The notes: generated by a model from the sequence alone, not told the origin. Shown: positions 34,995 to 48,286, counted from the stretch's first letter. The stretch is 54,239 nucleotides of DNA from Heterotrichella gracilis (GCA_032358255.1 JAULBX010025942.1:1-54239), one strand, 5' to 3'. Program-made: numbers and translations.

Positions 34995-36345
34995 GGGGTG
35001 TGTGCTCCACGTTGCATTGGGCGGCATTGCCAATGGGAATTTGATACAGCCTGAGTTGCTGTCAGTGTCAGCCACACGGGGGCCGCGGCATAGGACTTAT
35101 AGCAATCATTGGATAACGAGTACGCCCTGCACTGCCAGAGATCATCTGATTACTCCTGACGGTCAGGGATGATTAATGGGTTGTGCCCGGACTCATGTTG
35201 GCAACATGCTGAGCATGCCATGGCATGATGGCACGCCAAACCATGCCCCTGTCGGTCCAATTATAGGGCCGGCATGAATGTCATTGATCATTGATTCATT
35301 TCCAATTTACTGTAAAATTTATAAGGAAGAGATACAAGTCAGCTTCTGGTGACGTTGAAGAACCCGTGCAACTTGGTATGATGTGTTACACTCTTGGCAG
35401 GTTACACAGCTAGATGTCAACGCAAGAAATCGTTCAAACGCTCAGCGTGGGTCCAAAACGACAGCAGCAACAAGCGTGCAACCTGCCCAACAACCGCGAG
35501 GTAACGCCTGATCCTGTCCTTGCTTCATATGGTTTACAATATGTTTCCGTTCGAATCCTAATTGGGGATCAATCGGATCCGGGACCCGCCGGACCTCGTC
35601 AATTTTTTCTTCATATTTGACTGGCCAAGTTTTGACCGATCGCGATCAAAACATGGCAGTCCACACTGTGTGCTGTTACAGTTGAGTCATTTGGCAAATG
35701 GTAAAAGCAAAGGCCACCCAGTGGTAAGCCCATCCTGCGCATCACCGGAGGCCTCTGCATCCCCCGGGATCATCCCTGCTCGTCACGCCAACCTTGCCAG
35801 CATTCAGCCTATGGTTTGCCCTGGCCTGCAGGTCCACCTGGTGTTTGTTACTGTTCTTGCCTAACAAGTGCTGTTACTATCTACTGACTGGTAGTGCTCC
35901 AACAAAGCAACACTTTCCAACCCTGTCTACCTGGCATTGCATTGCTTCAACACCCTTTGGCAAGCAGCCGCTGGCTACACAAGGGGTGCAAGCGGTGCCA
36001 GGGCCCCTGTGTCCCACTGCTGCACCCTGCCGACCTCCCCTCCCACTCGGTATGCATTAAGCGGCTCTGTGAAGGCGGATGCCACATTCGCAATGATGCC
36101 GGTGTCTCGCCGATGGGATGCCACCTGCCAAAACCCCAAGGAAGGGTGTAAAAACACTGTGTTTGCAAACACCGCAGTGCATCACAGTTGTGCATATGCA
36201 CTCCGCGCCACCAGCAAGCCTTCCTGTGCTTTGCAGCGCCCCACATGCCGTACCAAATCAACACAATCCAGCCCATCCAACCGCACATGCACACCCCCAC
36301 AAACGCACCACTCACATCATCAGTCACCACCACATCGCCCATCGC
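34995..36345. other. convergent intergenic region, uL2m / unrecognised plastid-type gene
   Basis: This 1.35 kb region holds the 3' UTRs of two convergent genes. ORFs here are short and overlap on both strands without family resemblance. A GTTCGAATCC at 35547 resembles a tRNA B box, but no cloverleaf folds around it. Confidence 0.4.
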
Positions 36346-39300
36346 CTACCCACCCCTCACCTGCCCCCGCTCCTCAGGAGTGAGCTCCTCAAACATCGCC
36401 TCTGCACGCCCTGCCATTGCCTGCAGCCGGCTGTTGCGGGGGCCAAGGAACTCCTCAAACGCACGCAAGCTCGCTTCCTGGAATGGGAACACAAAGAGTG
36501 TGCTGAGCGCTTGGAGGGGTTCAGGTTTTGGCAGGGTTTAGGTAGGCATTGAAAGCTGGAAGAAATGTAGCGCATGAGAGAGGGTTTGAGCGCATATACT
36601 TGTGAATGTTTCAATTGTGCACGATCGATCGCTGTATTTGCCTGTACTGCTGGCATGCAGGGTGCTGGCTATAGTTATACCCAACATGCACCCAGACCAC
36701 CATCCTCCCAGACTCCCCCAAAAATCCTCCCAGCAACCAATCCAGGAGGCCCTCTTGCCCTGCACCACCAACCATCAAGCACACAGATCCAGCCGCTGGG
36801 GTCACCCCTGGGCCCCACGGTACTTCCAAGCAGGCTCACCAGCAGAATGACCGCTGACGCCGCCTCCCCGCACTGCTTGAACCTGTCGGCCACCCCTTGC
36901 AGTATGACCAGGATGCGGGACACCACCCCCACTGCGTCCGCCGCCCACTCGGGGTTGCGTAGCATGAGGTCATAGAGGGCCAGCAACTCAGGGAGGTTGC
37001 CTGGGGGAGAAAGGAGGGGGGCAATGTGCTGATTGTAATTTAATCGTTAAATGCAGTCCCACGGAGTGAATTTTGGGGATGAGCACTCCCTGGATTTCAC
37101 AGGGTAAAGTCAGTACATGTGCAAGGGTGTAAACCGACATTGTGCTACATCCGCACACTCTTGCATCCCAGGGTGCTATAGCGGATGGTCATGGAATGGA
37201 AGCGCCGCACATGGATTGCACTGCAGGTGCCATACTTGTAAACCCTTGCACTCCAGCACAAAAGCAAGAAAAAGGTAAACAAATAAGGAAGTGAATACTT
37301 GGTGTCCGCACCTGGATGGAGCGCACTGCCACACCACTGTGCCTTGAGGAGTGCGGCCTGCTCAAGGAGCCTCCTTGCGCGCTTCACTTCCCCTGCGCCC
37401 CCCATGGCCAAGGTGCCAGCGACATTGCGTAGGGCCCACACCCTGCGCATGCAGGGGCTAGGGATCAGGAGTTTGGTGTTGGTAACAATAAGAGCACCAC
37501 GGTCACTGGTGCCAGGGATGAGTTAAGGTATCATCGTTACCAATGATAGCGCCATGGTCAAGGGTGACGGAGTTGCCACTGGCGTAGTGCAGTAAAATGT
37601 AGAGCTCGCGTGTTCAATGGGTGCAGAGAAATATCGGGCACGTTCCACACCTTGCATCCCCAGCAATGATGCTATTCCCAGGGACCAGTAGCAGGTGCAC
37701 TGGCTATGTTGGTGCAGTAGCCAGACAGCATTGCAGTAGCCCAACCAGCAGTGCATACTAATGTGACCCTGTATGGCCACTAGCAGGTTGTGCACGTGTG
37801 CACACAGGGCTGTGTACACCACAGTTGGGAGCGAATGCATGGGCCACGTTCAGGCGTGGCGCACATCAGCAACATCTGGATGATGCCAGCAAGGCATGCA
37901 CACGGCTGGGGCACCCTAGCCTAGGGTTACGCACCGCTCTGGAATGGGAATGGACGCCTCATTTTCAGCCACCCTGCCCGCAGCTGCCTCCCGGATGTTG
38001 GGAAACTCCTCTTCAAGGATCCGAGCTGCCAGCTCAGCCTGTAAACACAGGAGCACATCCACGTGGAAGGGTTAAATGACACTCTTGCCTACTGACCTGG
38101 CTAGCCACACTTTTAGAGCATTTTCTGCCTTCCAAGTGGCTTGATGTCCTTCAATTTAACATTGCTTGCGTGGAATTTTGCAGCCCTACCCTTCACCGCA
38201 ATCAAACCTCCAGATGGTTTACGGTTATACCCCATTTTCCAAAGGCTGCAAGCGCTGCTGCCCTATAGGTTATAACAATGCTGCCACATTATCGTCCACA
38301 ACCCTCTGTATTGGGATCTGCAAAAGTTCGGGATGACCTTGCCAAAACAGGGGTGGGATAAAGGAAAACCCTTTATCAGGTTTCAAGGTTTTTGGCACCA
38401 CGTCCCTCACAGTCCTCCCATTTTTTGCAGTGTTAGGTCCCAACAGGAATAGCCGCCCAGCCGGCAGCATTTTGGCACTCCAATTTTGCAGAATTCCACG
38501 GGTTAGGGTTTTGCCACGCACCTCCTGGAGCTTGCGCCTGCGATCCGCCTCAGCACGCGCTGCAGCCGACAGGTTGGCTTGTGCCAGCTGGGCCATGGTT
38601 TCAGAGACCGGATGCTCAGCTCCAAGGGAAATCTGTGAATGGACAAAATGGGGGCGTTGAAGCAGCTGCAGGGGACACACGCTGCCAGCATGTGTGCGCC
38701 ACAGCGTAGAGTTAGGCAGGCACCGCTCCCTGGCAACCAGGCTACTACTGCACACAAACCGTGCTCCAGCACAGGAGTCTCGGAAAGGCCTAGTGAAACC
38801 CTGGTGAAAACCCCCGTCTACTGTCAACTGCTCAATGGCCGGCACGCCTGGCACCAATTAGGACGCTTTTCACATGAATGTGTCTTCCCAGCCAAAGCAC
38901 GCACAGATACAGGTTCCAGACACAGTTACCAGTGCACACACACCTTTGTGAACAGTGCCGTGGGGGCCAAGGAGTCCCTGGGAGCCTCTGCCACTTCCAG
39001 GGATAGCCTTTCTTGAATGAGTGCCGCGGCCTCCTCGAACCACACCGGTGCCCCTGCCTGCTTGGCTGGGCGGTTGGCCAGCATGTGGTCCAGGAAGTGC
39101 GCTAGTGTGAGGATGACGGGGAGGTGGGGTGGCAGCGGGGTGGATGTCATGTCCTAGCAGGGCCACAAAGGGGGATGTCAAAGGAAATGTTTCAAAATCT
39201 CCTTCCGAGCAGGTAAAATGTGGCAATTGACTGTAACTGAGTGCATTCTGCAAGGGAGGGAGGGTGTCACAGCCATGGTTTTATGATTTTGTTTTAGGCA

Positions 39301-42300
39301 CATCCTTCAAGGGCACATATGGGAAACCATAATCAGCTTGGGTTGCCTTTCACAGTAACTGGGTACACGAAATGTAGCAACATACCAGTCAAATTCCTGG
39401 GTAAACACAGTGTGCCACAAAAGGGAAAGCTTTCTGTGCTAATAATACTAGCCCCTTTGCTCCATCCCGGCATGTGATGATGTTGGATTTTGGGCCAATC
39501 CCAGGAGTCTTCACCTGGCACATGACCTCTGCCTCCCCTTCCATCATGGGCTCCAGCACCAGCTCCAATGCCTGCTGCCCCTGCCCCTCCTCCACCAGGG
39601 ATATGGCCCAGTCCAGCTGGGCATCGGTGCGCTGCGGGTGCTCAAGGGGGAGAACCAGGCGCTCTGAGCGAGCCTGTGTGGGGGGGCAGTGAGAAACGTC
39701 AAGTGCACCCAAAATGCTGCCAGTCTGTAGACCAAGAATTGCTTTGCTGCGAGCATTCATGGCATCAAACACATATTGAATGCCATGGTGCACCGCCATG
39801 CCTGGTGTGTTGTCCAAGCTTCCTGCACTACTGCGTCTGGTGCCACTATCGGGATATTGCTGCGCATGCCCCTACTAGGCTGCGCAATGGAGTCAGGCAT
39901 GAAATCAAGCATTATGCATTTGGCAACGCCCACATGCAATGATGAATAGGTCCATCTGTACATCAAATAATCAGCAGGGTACCTGGAAGGACTGCATGTC
40001 GTCCCCTTTGGCTCCTTTGTTGAAAGACGCGAGCGCTGCGGCTGCCGCTGCACCCCCCTTTACCCCCGCCCGGCAGACTGCTACACGCATCCAGTGCTGC
40101 AGCTCGGTGTCTCCCATCACAGTCAAGGGGCCCTGGACAAGTATTTAGGGTTTAGGTTTCATTGTTAGGCCTGGTGAGATTGGGTGCAGTTTTCACAGCC
40201 AAAGGACCCAGGACAAGCAATGTTGTTCCTGGGTAAAACCCTTAGCAAAACATTTAGAATACAACTGCTCTGGTTGAACACCCATAAGTGCAGGGTGGGG
40301 TACACGGCCATGCAGGGCACCAGGGTGACCCCTAAACCCTAACCAGTCCCCACCTCTTGTGCCATTGCCTGCATCCTCACTGCAGACATGTGCGCATCAC
40401 ATGCCCCCCTGGCAGCAGACAGCACCAGCGCAGGGGCAGCATCACAGGCGTCAGCTGCGGCAAGGGGGGTGGAAAGGGATAAGCAACAGGGGAGGAGGAA
40501 GACATGGTGCTGATGCATCATCACGCGCGCCACACGTGATGCAATGCCTGTGTTGAGCTAGAAGGCAGTCGCACATGATGAAGGATCACTTGGTTGCACA
40601 TTGCACGTGACTAAGTGTGCCCCAGTACTTGCAAGATTTTGCAAGAACATCCCGTATACAACACAAAACCGCCTGCATGCATGCCAATTTTCAGCACCCG
40701 TTCACCCACCAACATGCATCTGTACCTTAGCCCAGCACTTACCGTATGTTGCATAGTCGGCCTGCACAGGCTGCAGAGCGCCTGTCAGGACTGTGGATGC
40801 ATGCGCCACCAGCCGCACGCTGGCCTCCTTGCGCAGCACATCAGCGGTGACAGCGCCCTAGGGCACCACAGGCACGCATCTTAGCAAATGTACGCACCAT
40901 AGCCACGCGCACGTATCAACATCACAGACACACGGCATTACCACTTTTATCACTTCCCTCCCCAAAAGAGGTTGAGCAGTAGCAAGCATCAAATGTGCAA
41001 ATGCATGTGAGGACGCGATCAACCCAGCGATCAACCTGCCATGGCCGTGAAACCAGACGCAATGGAGCAAGCTATGCATGCCATGGCCAGGTTCTTTGCA
41101 CCTAGAGCCTGTGGGTTCTGTAAATCTGCAGGTATCCTCACATGAGCCAGGCTCTGAAAGTACCAGGACAACCACTCTTTGAAGCATGATGAGATGCCTT
41201 CTCCCCATGTTCTTACCTTGGGTGCTTTCTCCACATGTACGCGCCCCTCCACCCGCACAGCAAACTTCTGAGACTCCTGGGCAAGCCTGCGCCGCTCCTC
41301 CACCCGGCGAGCAATTTCCTCCCTACGCCTGCGATCCTCCTCCGCCTCCCTTGCACGCCGCTCCTCCTCAGCTTTTCGTCGCTTTTCTTGCTCCTCCCTT
41401 GCACGCCAGGGACATGGATGTGAGTTGGTACCAGCGCTGGCTGCAGCCTGGTTTCCATCTCCAGACAATTGAGGAACGCTCAAAGGTAAATGAACATTGT
41501 GTAGGCACGTAAATTGCAGGGGATTTGGGAGATTTTGGCCTAGTGCATTCCCGCATGTGCTGCAACCCAGGCTGCTTGATGATGTCACACATTTGGGTTT
41601 AGTATACCCGCCTGATCTTCCTCAGGATGTGCTGTTATAGATGACATGGCAGTGTGCTGATCCAGATGGTAGGCATGTGAGTACCGACCTGCGTCGCTGC
41701 TCCTCCTCGGCTTTTGCTTTCGCCACAGCCTCCTCCCTTGCCTTTCGTTCTCGCTCCTTTCGCTCCTCATACTCCGCCCTGCACATTATGAAGTTTTCTT
41801 CAGCTTAATTCCACTCCCTCTTTGCAGTTAGACCCAACATCAGGAGCAGCTAGGGGGGACTGCACACAGCTTCTGCATTGACAAATCATGGAGCAACTGC
41901 TGTTGTGGATAAACAATAGCATTTACCAGTAAATAGTTTTTTTTCAAAAATGCTGTATTTGCATGCACCTTTCTTCTCACCTCAGCAGCGCCTCTTTCTC
42001 CTCGTACTCTTTTCGCGCTGCATCCTTTTTCAACTTCATCCGTGCCGCCTCCCTTGCAGATGCCTCAGCAAATTCACGCTGCCGCTCAACCTTGCGTAGT
42101 TGTTCCTCCTCTGCTTTCTTTTTCTCCTCTTCAAGCCTTGCGGACAGCCACACAATAGACTGAGCTAGAGCAAACCTTTAGGCATGTAAAAGATGCCACC
42201 GCATAGCAAATGATACGAATAAAAGCATGGCAGTGATGGAACATGCTTCGTGTGTACATTATCATTGCAGTTAATAGCATGGCCTATGGTACCAACAACA

Positions 42301-43539
42301 ATTACGGAAATTAACATAATAATGAAAATTGGTAGACACCAGGCGGGAGTTTGACATGACAGGTGGGGGAGATAGTGGGACATTGGCGTCCACTATAGCA
42401 GCAGCACCGCTTGCACTGTACTAGTCTATTGTAAGCACGTTTCCCACCTGCGGCCTGCCTCCTCTTCTTTTCGCACCGCCTCGGCCGCCTCGAATGCCCG
42501 CCGCTTTGCCAGGAGGTCTTTGCTGATGCTGGTGGGCGCCTCAAAACCCTAGCAGGCGTTCAAGACAGCAATTCAGTAAGTGCCAATCATGAGCTATTGC
42601 AGGGGTGCATAGCCATGCATGAGGGATGTGAGATTGAGACGACTTGAGGTTTGAGGGTTAAAGCAACTTCAACAGACACCTACTGCCTGGTGCAATTGGC
42701 ACCTGGAATGCACTTAATATGTTAGTGTTGCATGATACACACCGGATTGAACTGCTCCTCGAGGCGCCACGTGTCATTCTGCCACCGCGTGAAGCGCACA
42801 GTGACCAGCATTGCCATGGCTAATACCCACCCTGAGCTGCCCAACTCGGAAGGGGGTTGAGGCGGTGCAGAGGAGGGAACGGCAGTGTAAATTTCCTGCG
42901 AGTAATGGAATATAATCCAAGCGTGAGGATACTGTCTACCTTCTAGCTTTGGTGTGGCGCGCTGCATAACTTACCTTGGCCGTGTCATGTGTGTCCACTG
43001 CACGGCAGGCACCAGTGGTGAACAGGACACCACTAAGAAGATTAGGATCAGGATATCTGCTTTCGCACCTGTCTGGATGCGTAAGCTGCTTGCACCCTGC
43101 TCCAGAACCCTGGTGCCTGCTGGCCTGGGGCCGCCTCCCCAACAGCCACCTCCTCGCCGTCTTCGCCAACAACGATCTCCTGCCCATCCTCCCCCACCTC
43201 CACCTCCACCTCTACCTCTTCATACTCGTACTCCTCCCCGTCATCATCAAGCTCTGGTACTTCACCCTCGGTAGCCTCCCGCAGGTGAGACGCTGCGCCA
43301 AGGCCAGAGTCCTGACCATCTACATGTGTCACTGGCTGTGCCAAGCTGCTGTCTGTATCCTGCTTTTGAGCTTGGCATAAAGGCATGAATCGCCTGACAC
43401 GACAGCGAAGTGCGGGCAGTTTGGTACAACCGTGTGGACGGTGGACCGCCCTAGGCAGAGGACAGGGTCTGGCCACTGTTGGCGAGAATGCATGCATAAG
43501 GCGCGGTTGCCAACTGCCACAAACAACCGGTGTCACCAT
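36346..43539 (-). CDS. unrecognised protein: plastid-like transit peptide, one TM segment, E/R/K coiled coil, helical C-terminus
   Basis: Sixteen exons in transcript order: 43539-43069, 42895-42743, 42548-42448, 42136-41981, 41778-41689, 41397-41217, 40857-40743, 40454-40354, 40132-39983, 39673-39515, 39153-38944, 38632-38522, 38038-37935, 37442-37312, 37000-36840, 36477-36346. It totals 2526 nt, or 841 residues, with every junction in phase. Residues 1 to about 60 are Arg/Pro/Cys-rich with no acidic residues (transit-peptide-like). Next come an acidic patch (EYEYEEVEVEVEVGEDGQE), a hydrophobic segment GWVLAMAMLVTVRF (about 178-191), then about 170 residues of E/R/K-rich helix. The second half is helical with repeat-like pieces: LDWAISLVEEGQGQQALELV, VKRARRLLEQAALLK and LPELLALYDLMLRNPEWAAD, TPR-like in feel. 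I recognise no family. The end is set by an in-frame TAG six codons past a possible donor at 36361, so a further exon is possible. Confidence 0.8.
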
Positions 43540-44626
43540 GTCTTGTGACGTTTGCACTTATTTCAGCCTAAAACTAGAAAATCCATAATAGCAGTAAGAG
43601 AATACGGTGGGTGCATACAGAGCAATATACTATGCATTGCCTCTACCCGAGGCAAACATAACATAAGGCCTACAGGGGGTGTTGCCAGAGAACAAGTTAA
43701 CACTTGGACTTGAGCCTGATACCTACTAAACTTCAAGTCTTAAGTATGGTGTGTGCCTGGCAACTGCACTGTTTTGTCGGATGCATGCATTCCCATTGCT
43801 CGAGTGACTTCTCTAATTCTGTGCGCATATCCCCCCTTGCACCCTCCAACCCTTCTATAGGGTAAAGGGCCGTAGGATGCGCTCTCGTCACGAACACCCA
43901 TATACGCTACATTGTAAGCTACAGTGACCCACTTGTCCGCCAGTGGGGTCACCCAGGCTGGAACCTGCAAATGGCAATGGCATGCAGGGCATGGTGGCGA
44001 GCCATGGCGCATTCAGATTGTATCAAGTGACCGCCACCGAACGCTGCCGTGTCTGTGAATCCTATTATTTCCAACATGATTGTGCATAGCGGCACCATCC
44101 AAAATGCATGTGGGCAGTGCGAGCAACGCTGGCAGAGCGCAACGGCGTCTGCGTGACCCTTGGCGTTTGCTGCATGTTTACAATACGGGCTTATACAATT
44201 AAGTTCAAAATTAGGTTAGGTGATAACCAGTCTGCAGATGACATGGTAACCCTGGAACATGGATGAGGCTTGCATACAATAAGCGATAGAGGCTGCCTGG
44301 AAAATAGGTTGGCTTTGCTGAGTGGAATGTGTTGCTGCACACAGGCGCTATGGTGTGGTACGTCGTTATCCTACCTACACATGTAATAACCCCATCCTTC
44401 TGAGTTTTTTTGGGGAAATTCATAGCAAATGTCCAAATCACAGCAAATCCTTTCTGGTGCAAAGCCGTACTCTCCCAGGTACTGCATTGTCCAAATACAG
44501 TCAGCACGCCCAGGTGCGATTATCGCAAAGTTGCCCCTCTTAGGAGCCCAAAGCAGACCTTGCACACAAACAGTTCTCCTACCATCTGCACCGTCCACAA
44601 TATTGCCCCACAAGATGTGCCTCTGG
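43540..44626. other. intergenic region between two minus-strand genes
   Basis: This 1.1 kb gap should hold the promoter of the 16-exon gene and the MED21 3' UTR. ORFs at 43740-44012 and 44211-44507 (minus strand) show no family features or convincing splice context. Confidence 0.4.
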
Positions 44627-45064
44627 TCAACTCTCCACAGGATCTGGTCCCACCGGGCCGCCTTGTAGCTGTGCGTCAGCCAGGACAGCATACACTGCTT
44701 GAACCGACTGCAGCTGTTTCTCAGCGTCCTCCAGCTCCTGCCTGAGCGCCTCGCAGAGCTGGTTGTGCTCCTTGTTCAAGGAAGCGATCTCCTCCAGCTG
44801 CTCCTGCTCACTGGTGTGCAGCTCTGGGAGACCGTCTATCAGCTGCTCCATTGGTGTGAAGGCTTTCACCAACTCAGTGGCCATCATCTTGGTCTGTGAA
44901 CCAACATCGAAGGTGCTGGGTGGTGCGCTGTCCGACTCCCTGACTGCCACGGGAGGCGCGTCCCGTTGCAGTGCGCCTGTGAAGTTGAAGAAGAGCGAGT
45001 TGATCTTGCTCAGCTGGTTCTGCAGCTGGGTGACCAGGTCCGAGTCTGGTGCAGGTGTGCCCAT
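44627..45064 (-). CDS. MED21: Mediator complex subunit 21
   Basis: This is a single uninterrupted exon of 438 nt, 145 residues, from ATG at 45064. The length and layout match MED21: an N-terminal LVTQLQNQLSKINSLFFNFT helix, the near-invariant GALQRDAPPV motif, LVKAFTPMEQLIDGLPEL, then a C-terminal coiled coil (EQEQLEEIASLNKEHNQLCE ... LEDAEKQLQSVQAVYAVLA) that pairs with MED7. MED21 is an essential part of the Mediator middle module, linking transcription factors to RNA polymerase II in the nucleus. It is the only intronless gene in this window. The inserted linker between DAPPV and LVKAF (ESDSAPPSTFDVGSQTK) is of ordinary length. Confidence 0.93.
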   Translation of the reverse strand: MGTPAPDSDLVTQLQNQLSKINSLFFNFTGALQRDAPPVAVRESDSAPPSTFDVGSQTKMMATELVKAFTPMEQLIDGLPELHTSEQEQLEEIASLNKEHNQLCEALRQELEDAEKQLQSVQAVYAVLADAQLQGGPVGPDPVES

Positions 45065-46550
45065 CTCCGACGTTGGTTATTGTGCCATAACTCCACCCGC
45101 TGGACTGGTGTAGAACCTTCTATCACCGTGGGGCTGGAGCCTCAGCTTGAGCATGTATTGACAGGAGGGGGGCGTAATTGCGGGGGACAATGCGCGCGTA
45201 CATCGCCCAGCTCGCAACTAGAAATCCAATTACAACTGAAGAGCCATAACAGGGTCGGGCTGTAGAGCAACTGCCCCTTCCCTTACAGGGTGTGCTCAAA
45301 GTCCCTCAATATGCATGCATAAGTGACAGTGGGTGCATGCATGCACAAGTAAATGCCGCAGACTGTCAACGGCTTCGATTAGTAGTGGCACCACATGCAT
45401 GTGCAATGCAACCAAGTCTGTTCCAGTGGGTCAATGGCCTGGAGTAAAGTATCTCAACTGCAAAGCCAAAAACGCGAAGTCTCAGTGGGTCCTGGTGCCA
45501 GCAGGAGTGATTGCAATGATTCTAGATGCGCGGTATTAGAGGGTCTCACACTCCAAATGCCAGTGCTATGGTTTTTATACCCTTGCATAAAATCTTCATA
45601 TTTGCCACCAAGGCCTTAGGGGCGCAATACGCCCCAGTTCAAACTGGTCTGTGAGTACAGTGATGCACAAAGCCCACAATACACAGTCGTTGTTGAACGA
45701 TGTGCTGTTGACTGCGTGCAGCCTATTGCCAATGGTGAAGTTTAGTGCTGCTTGGTAATCGCCTGAGCCTTTTACTGACGGTACCAGGTTCCAGATCGCT
45801 CACAAAAACACTGCCTGCTGCAGTGTTCAAAAAGCAGACAGCTTCTCCAAATCGTGGTTGTTTGTATTTCTTGCTTTAGCGTCTGATTGAACGTTCGTTG
45901 TTCGTCAAGCCCCGTCGCCTACTCCCAAAACTGGCCGTGCAGGTGAGTACTGTTTGGTGGTGGCTAGCTCCTGACCGTGGTCCCTGGGCATCTGAACTGT
46001 AAGCTTATCCCCATCAACCCATCACCCTTCTATTTACCAGCTGCAAATCAGTCGGTTAGCATGGGGTACACGATGCACAGGATAACATGACCACCCTTGC
46101 TGTAGCATGTGGGTGCTGTTGGTGGGTGCTCAGGCAATGCCCCAAGCAGATGCAGTTGTCTGAGGCTGATGTGTGAACATAAGGCGTGATCACTGTCATT
46201 CACACCATTTGCAGCTTTCTACACTACTAACCAGCGGGACCAGCACTGCTGCTGAGCACCCGCGTTGCACCAACCCCACCCCAGCTGCTCACGGCTGCAG
46301 TAAGCCGTTCATAGTCTGTTGCGGCTGTTATTCATTAGCTTGAGTATGACTACTATATTACTTTGCTGATTGCTCTCAGCTGATTGCTGGAGCAGATCAA
46401 CAATCCTGGATCCTACATACTGTATGGCATCAGGAACTGCCGGCAGCTGGGATGCAACTCATATACACAAGATGAAACATCTCAGCAACATAGAGGGCTG
46501 CATAACAAACCACAAGCTACTCAGGTGGTTGCTGCTTACTGACCTCATTG
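45065..46550. promoter_or_regulatory. divergent intergenic region, MED21 / EGF-methyltransferase gene
   Basis: This 1.5 kb gap between divergent genes holds two CATGCAT-type tracts at about 45309-45345. It shows no coding or RNA feature I can support. Upstream non-coding exons of the + gene are possible. Confidence 0.4.
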
Positions 46551-46583
46551 ATGCGTTTGGGAATGCAGGCGGTGCCCTCCCCC

Positions 46584-48286
46584 ATGTCGGCCCACCGCCT
46601 CCCACTGTTGGCGCTCAGCCTGTGCCTCGTGCTGTCCACAGCCAGCGCAGCTCGCAGCGCGCCAAAAGTGGAGGAAGACAGTGCTCCAGCAGCCAACGCC
46701 ACTTGCAGCGGGCGGGGAACGTTGCTGCCCGACGGCAGGTGAGGCCTGCATCCTGCAACCACCTCCTGCTCTTGACGCCACAGCAGATAGTGGGTGTGGC
46801 ATTGTGCAGGGTACGTTCCCTAGCTGGATGCGTGTTCCTCACCTTTCCAAAAAAAACTACCTACAACCAGGAATGTTGCCGCTGCAGGTGTTTGTGCCAG
46901 CTGGGATATGGGTCACGGGACTGCTCCTTTGGCCTTGACACTCTGTATCACGGAGTCAAGGTGTATGATGAGTTCAAGGAGTCCAGCTTTTACCGCCAGC
47001 CAGACCTGCAAGGGTGGGGACCAGGGGCAGAAACGTATGCAAGGTAAGACTGGGGGCGTGTGTCTGGGCATGCAATGCAGTTGGCATCGCTAATTTGCTG
47101 ACCAGGGGCGGGAGGCTGTGCTGCATCAAATGCCGTCCAGTAGGCTGTGAATCCCGCTGGGCCAGTGCTGACGCAGGGTGTGGGAGCAAGCATTTCTGAA
47201 CCTTGCTGTGCTACCTCCATTGTCAGACCCTAACCTAGGGTTTCTGCATGCTGGCAGGTATCTTGAGGAGACTGACGCCGTCACCGTGATCGAGGTGGGC
47301 GTGTGGAAGGGCGTATCATCGGGCCACATTGCAGGCTGGCTCAAGAACAACACCCGCGGTGTCCTCATCTCCGTCGATACATGGCTGGGATCTCCGGAGC
47401 AGTGGTACTTCATCGGCAAAAACGACACCAGGCAGGACGTCCTCCCCACCTTTGGCTACCCCTCGGTCTTCTACACCTTTCTGAGCAACATGCTCTTCCT
47501 GGAGGTGGAAAAGGTGGTGGTGCCCTTCCCCCAGACCTCCAAGCTGGCCACCAACACCCTCTTCACCTACGGCGTCCAGGCCGACCTCATCCACGTGGAT
47601 GCCGCACACGAGTATGGGTCAGCCAAGGAAGACATCCTGCTGTGGTGGCCCTTTGTGCGGCCCGGCGGGGTCATGATGGGGGATGACTATGCCAGCTACT
47701 GGCCGGGGGTGCAGCAGGCGGTTAATGAGTTTGTGAACAAGTGCAAACTGGAGCTGCGCGTGGACGGGGTCAAGTGGGTGGTGGCCAAGCCCATGAAAAT
47801 GGCGAGATGGGTGCCAGATTACTGCAGGTATGCCCCTCAACCCATTAGCAGTTGCCACCTGTGTGATGTGCATTTGAAGGGTCTGCAAGCAGCTAATTAG
47901 TGCTTGCATTGCGGTGAGGGCCTGGAGTACTTCTTGGAATGCGCACTGAATGGCAACCGGTTTTGAATCCAGCACTCATGTACTCACAGCAATTTGTATT
48001 GGTCACCTTTTTAAATTCCCGACCATTGCACCAAGCTCTGACCAGCTGAGCATGAGGCGTGTGTTTATCACAAGCACTGGCCAAGGCTAACCCCTCTACT
48101 TTTACTTTTTTCAGGCAAGGTGAGACCAGCCAGATGGCGATGAGCTTTGTCGACCCTGTAGAGGCAGCTGCAGAGGAGACATCGGGGGTTGTCACCGGTC
48201 GGTCAAACAGCGGGGGCTTCCTGTGGGGCCTGCTGGGAGTGGGCGTGCTTGGGGCAGTGGTGGTGTACATCCGGAGGATAAGATGA
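46584..48286 (+). CDS. type I membrane protein: signal peptide, EGF-like motif, class I methyltransferase, C-terminal TM
   Basis: Four exons: 46584-46738, 46888-47043, 47258-47827, 48115-48286. They total 1053 nt, or 350 residues. In-frame ATGs at 46551 and 46563 could add up to 11 residues. Order: signal peptide (LPLLALSLCLVLSTASA); EGF-like motif CSGRGTLLPDGRCLCQLGYG with a final Cys (about 46-70); a methyltransferase domain of the Methyltransf_24 / TylF-CmcI type (about 104-293) with SAM motif VIEVGVWKGVSSGHIAGW, acidic turn ISVDTW, then LIHVDAAHEYGSAKEDI and VRPGGVMMGDDY; and a TM helix (FLWGLLGVGVLGAVVVYI) followed by RRIR. Three N-glycosylation sequons (NAT, NNT, NDT) lie before the TM. 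The topology implies a catalytic domain in the ER/Golgi lumen or outside the cell. The substrate is unknown; cell-wall glycan methylation is a guess. Confidence 0.85.

Noticed and set aside
35541..35560. tRNA B-box-like GTTCGAATCC
   Set aside because: No matching T-stem, A box or acceptor stem can be formed around it.
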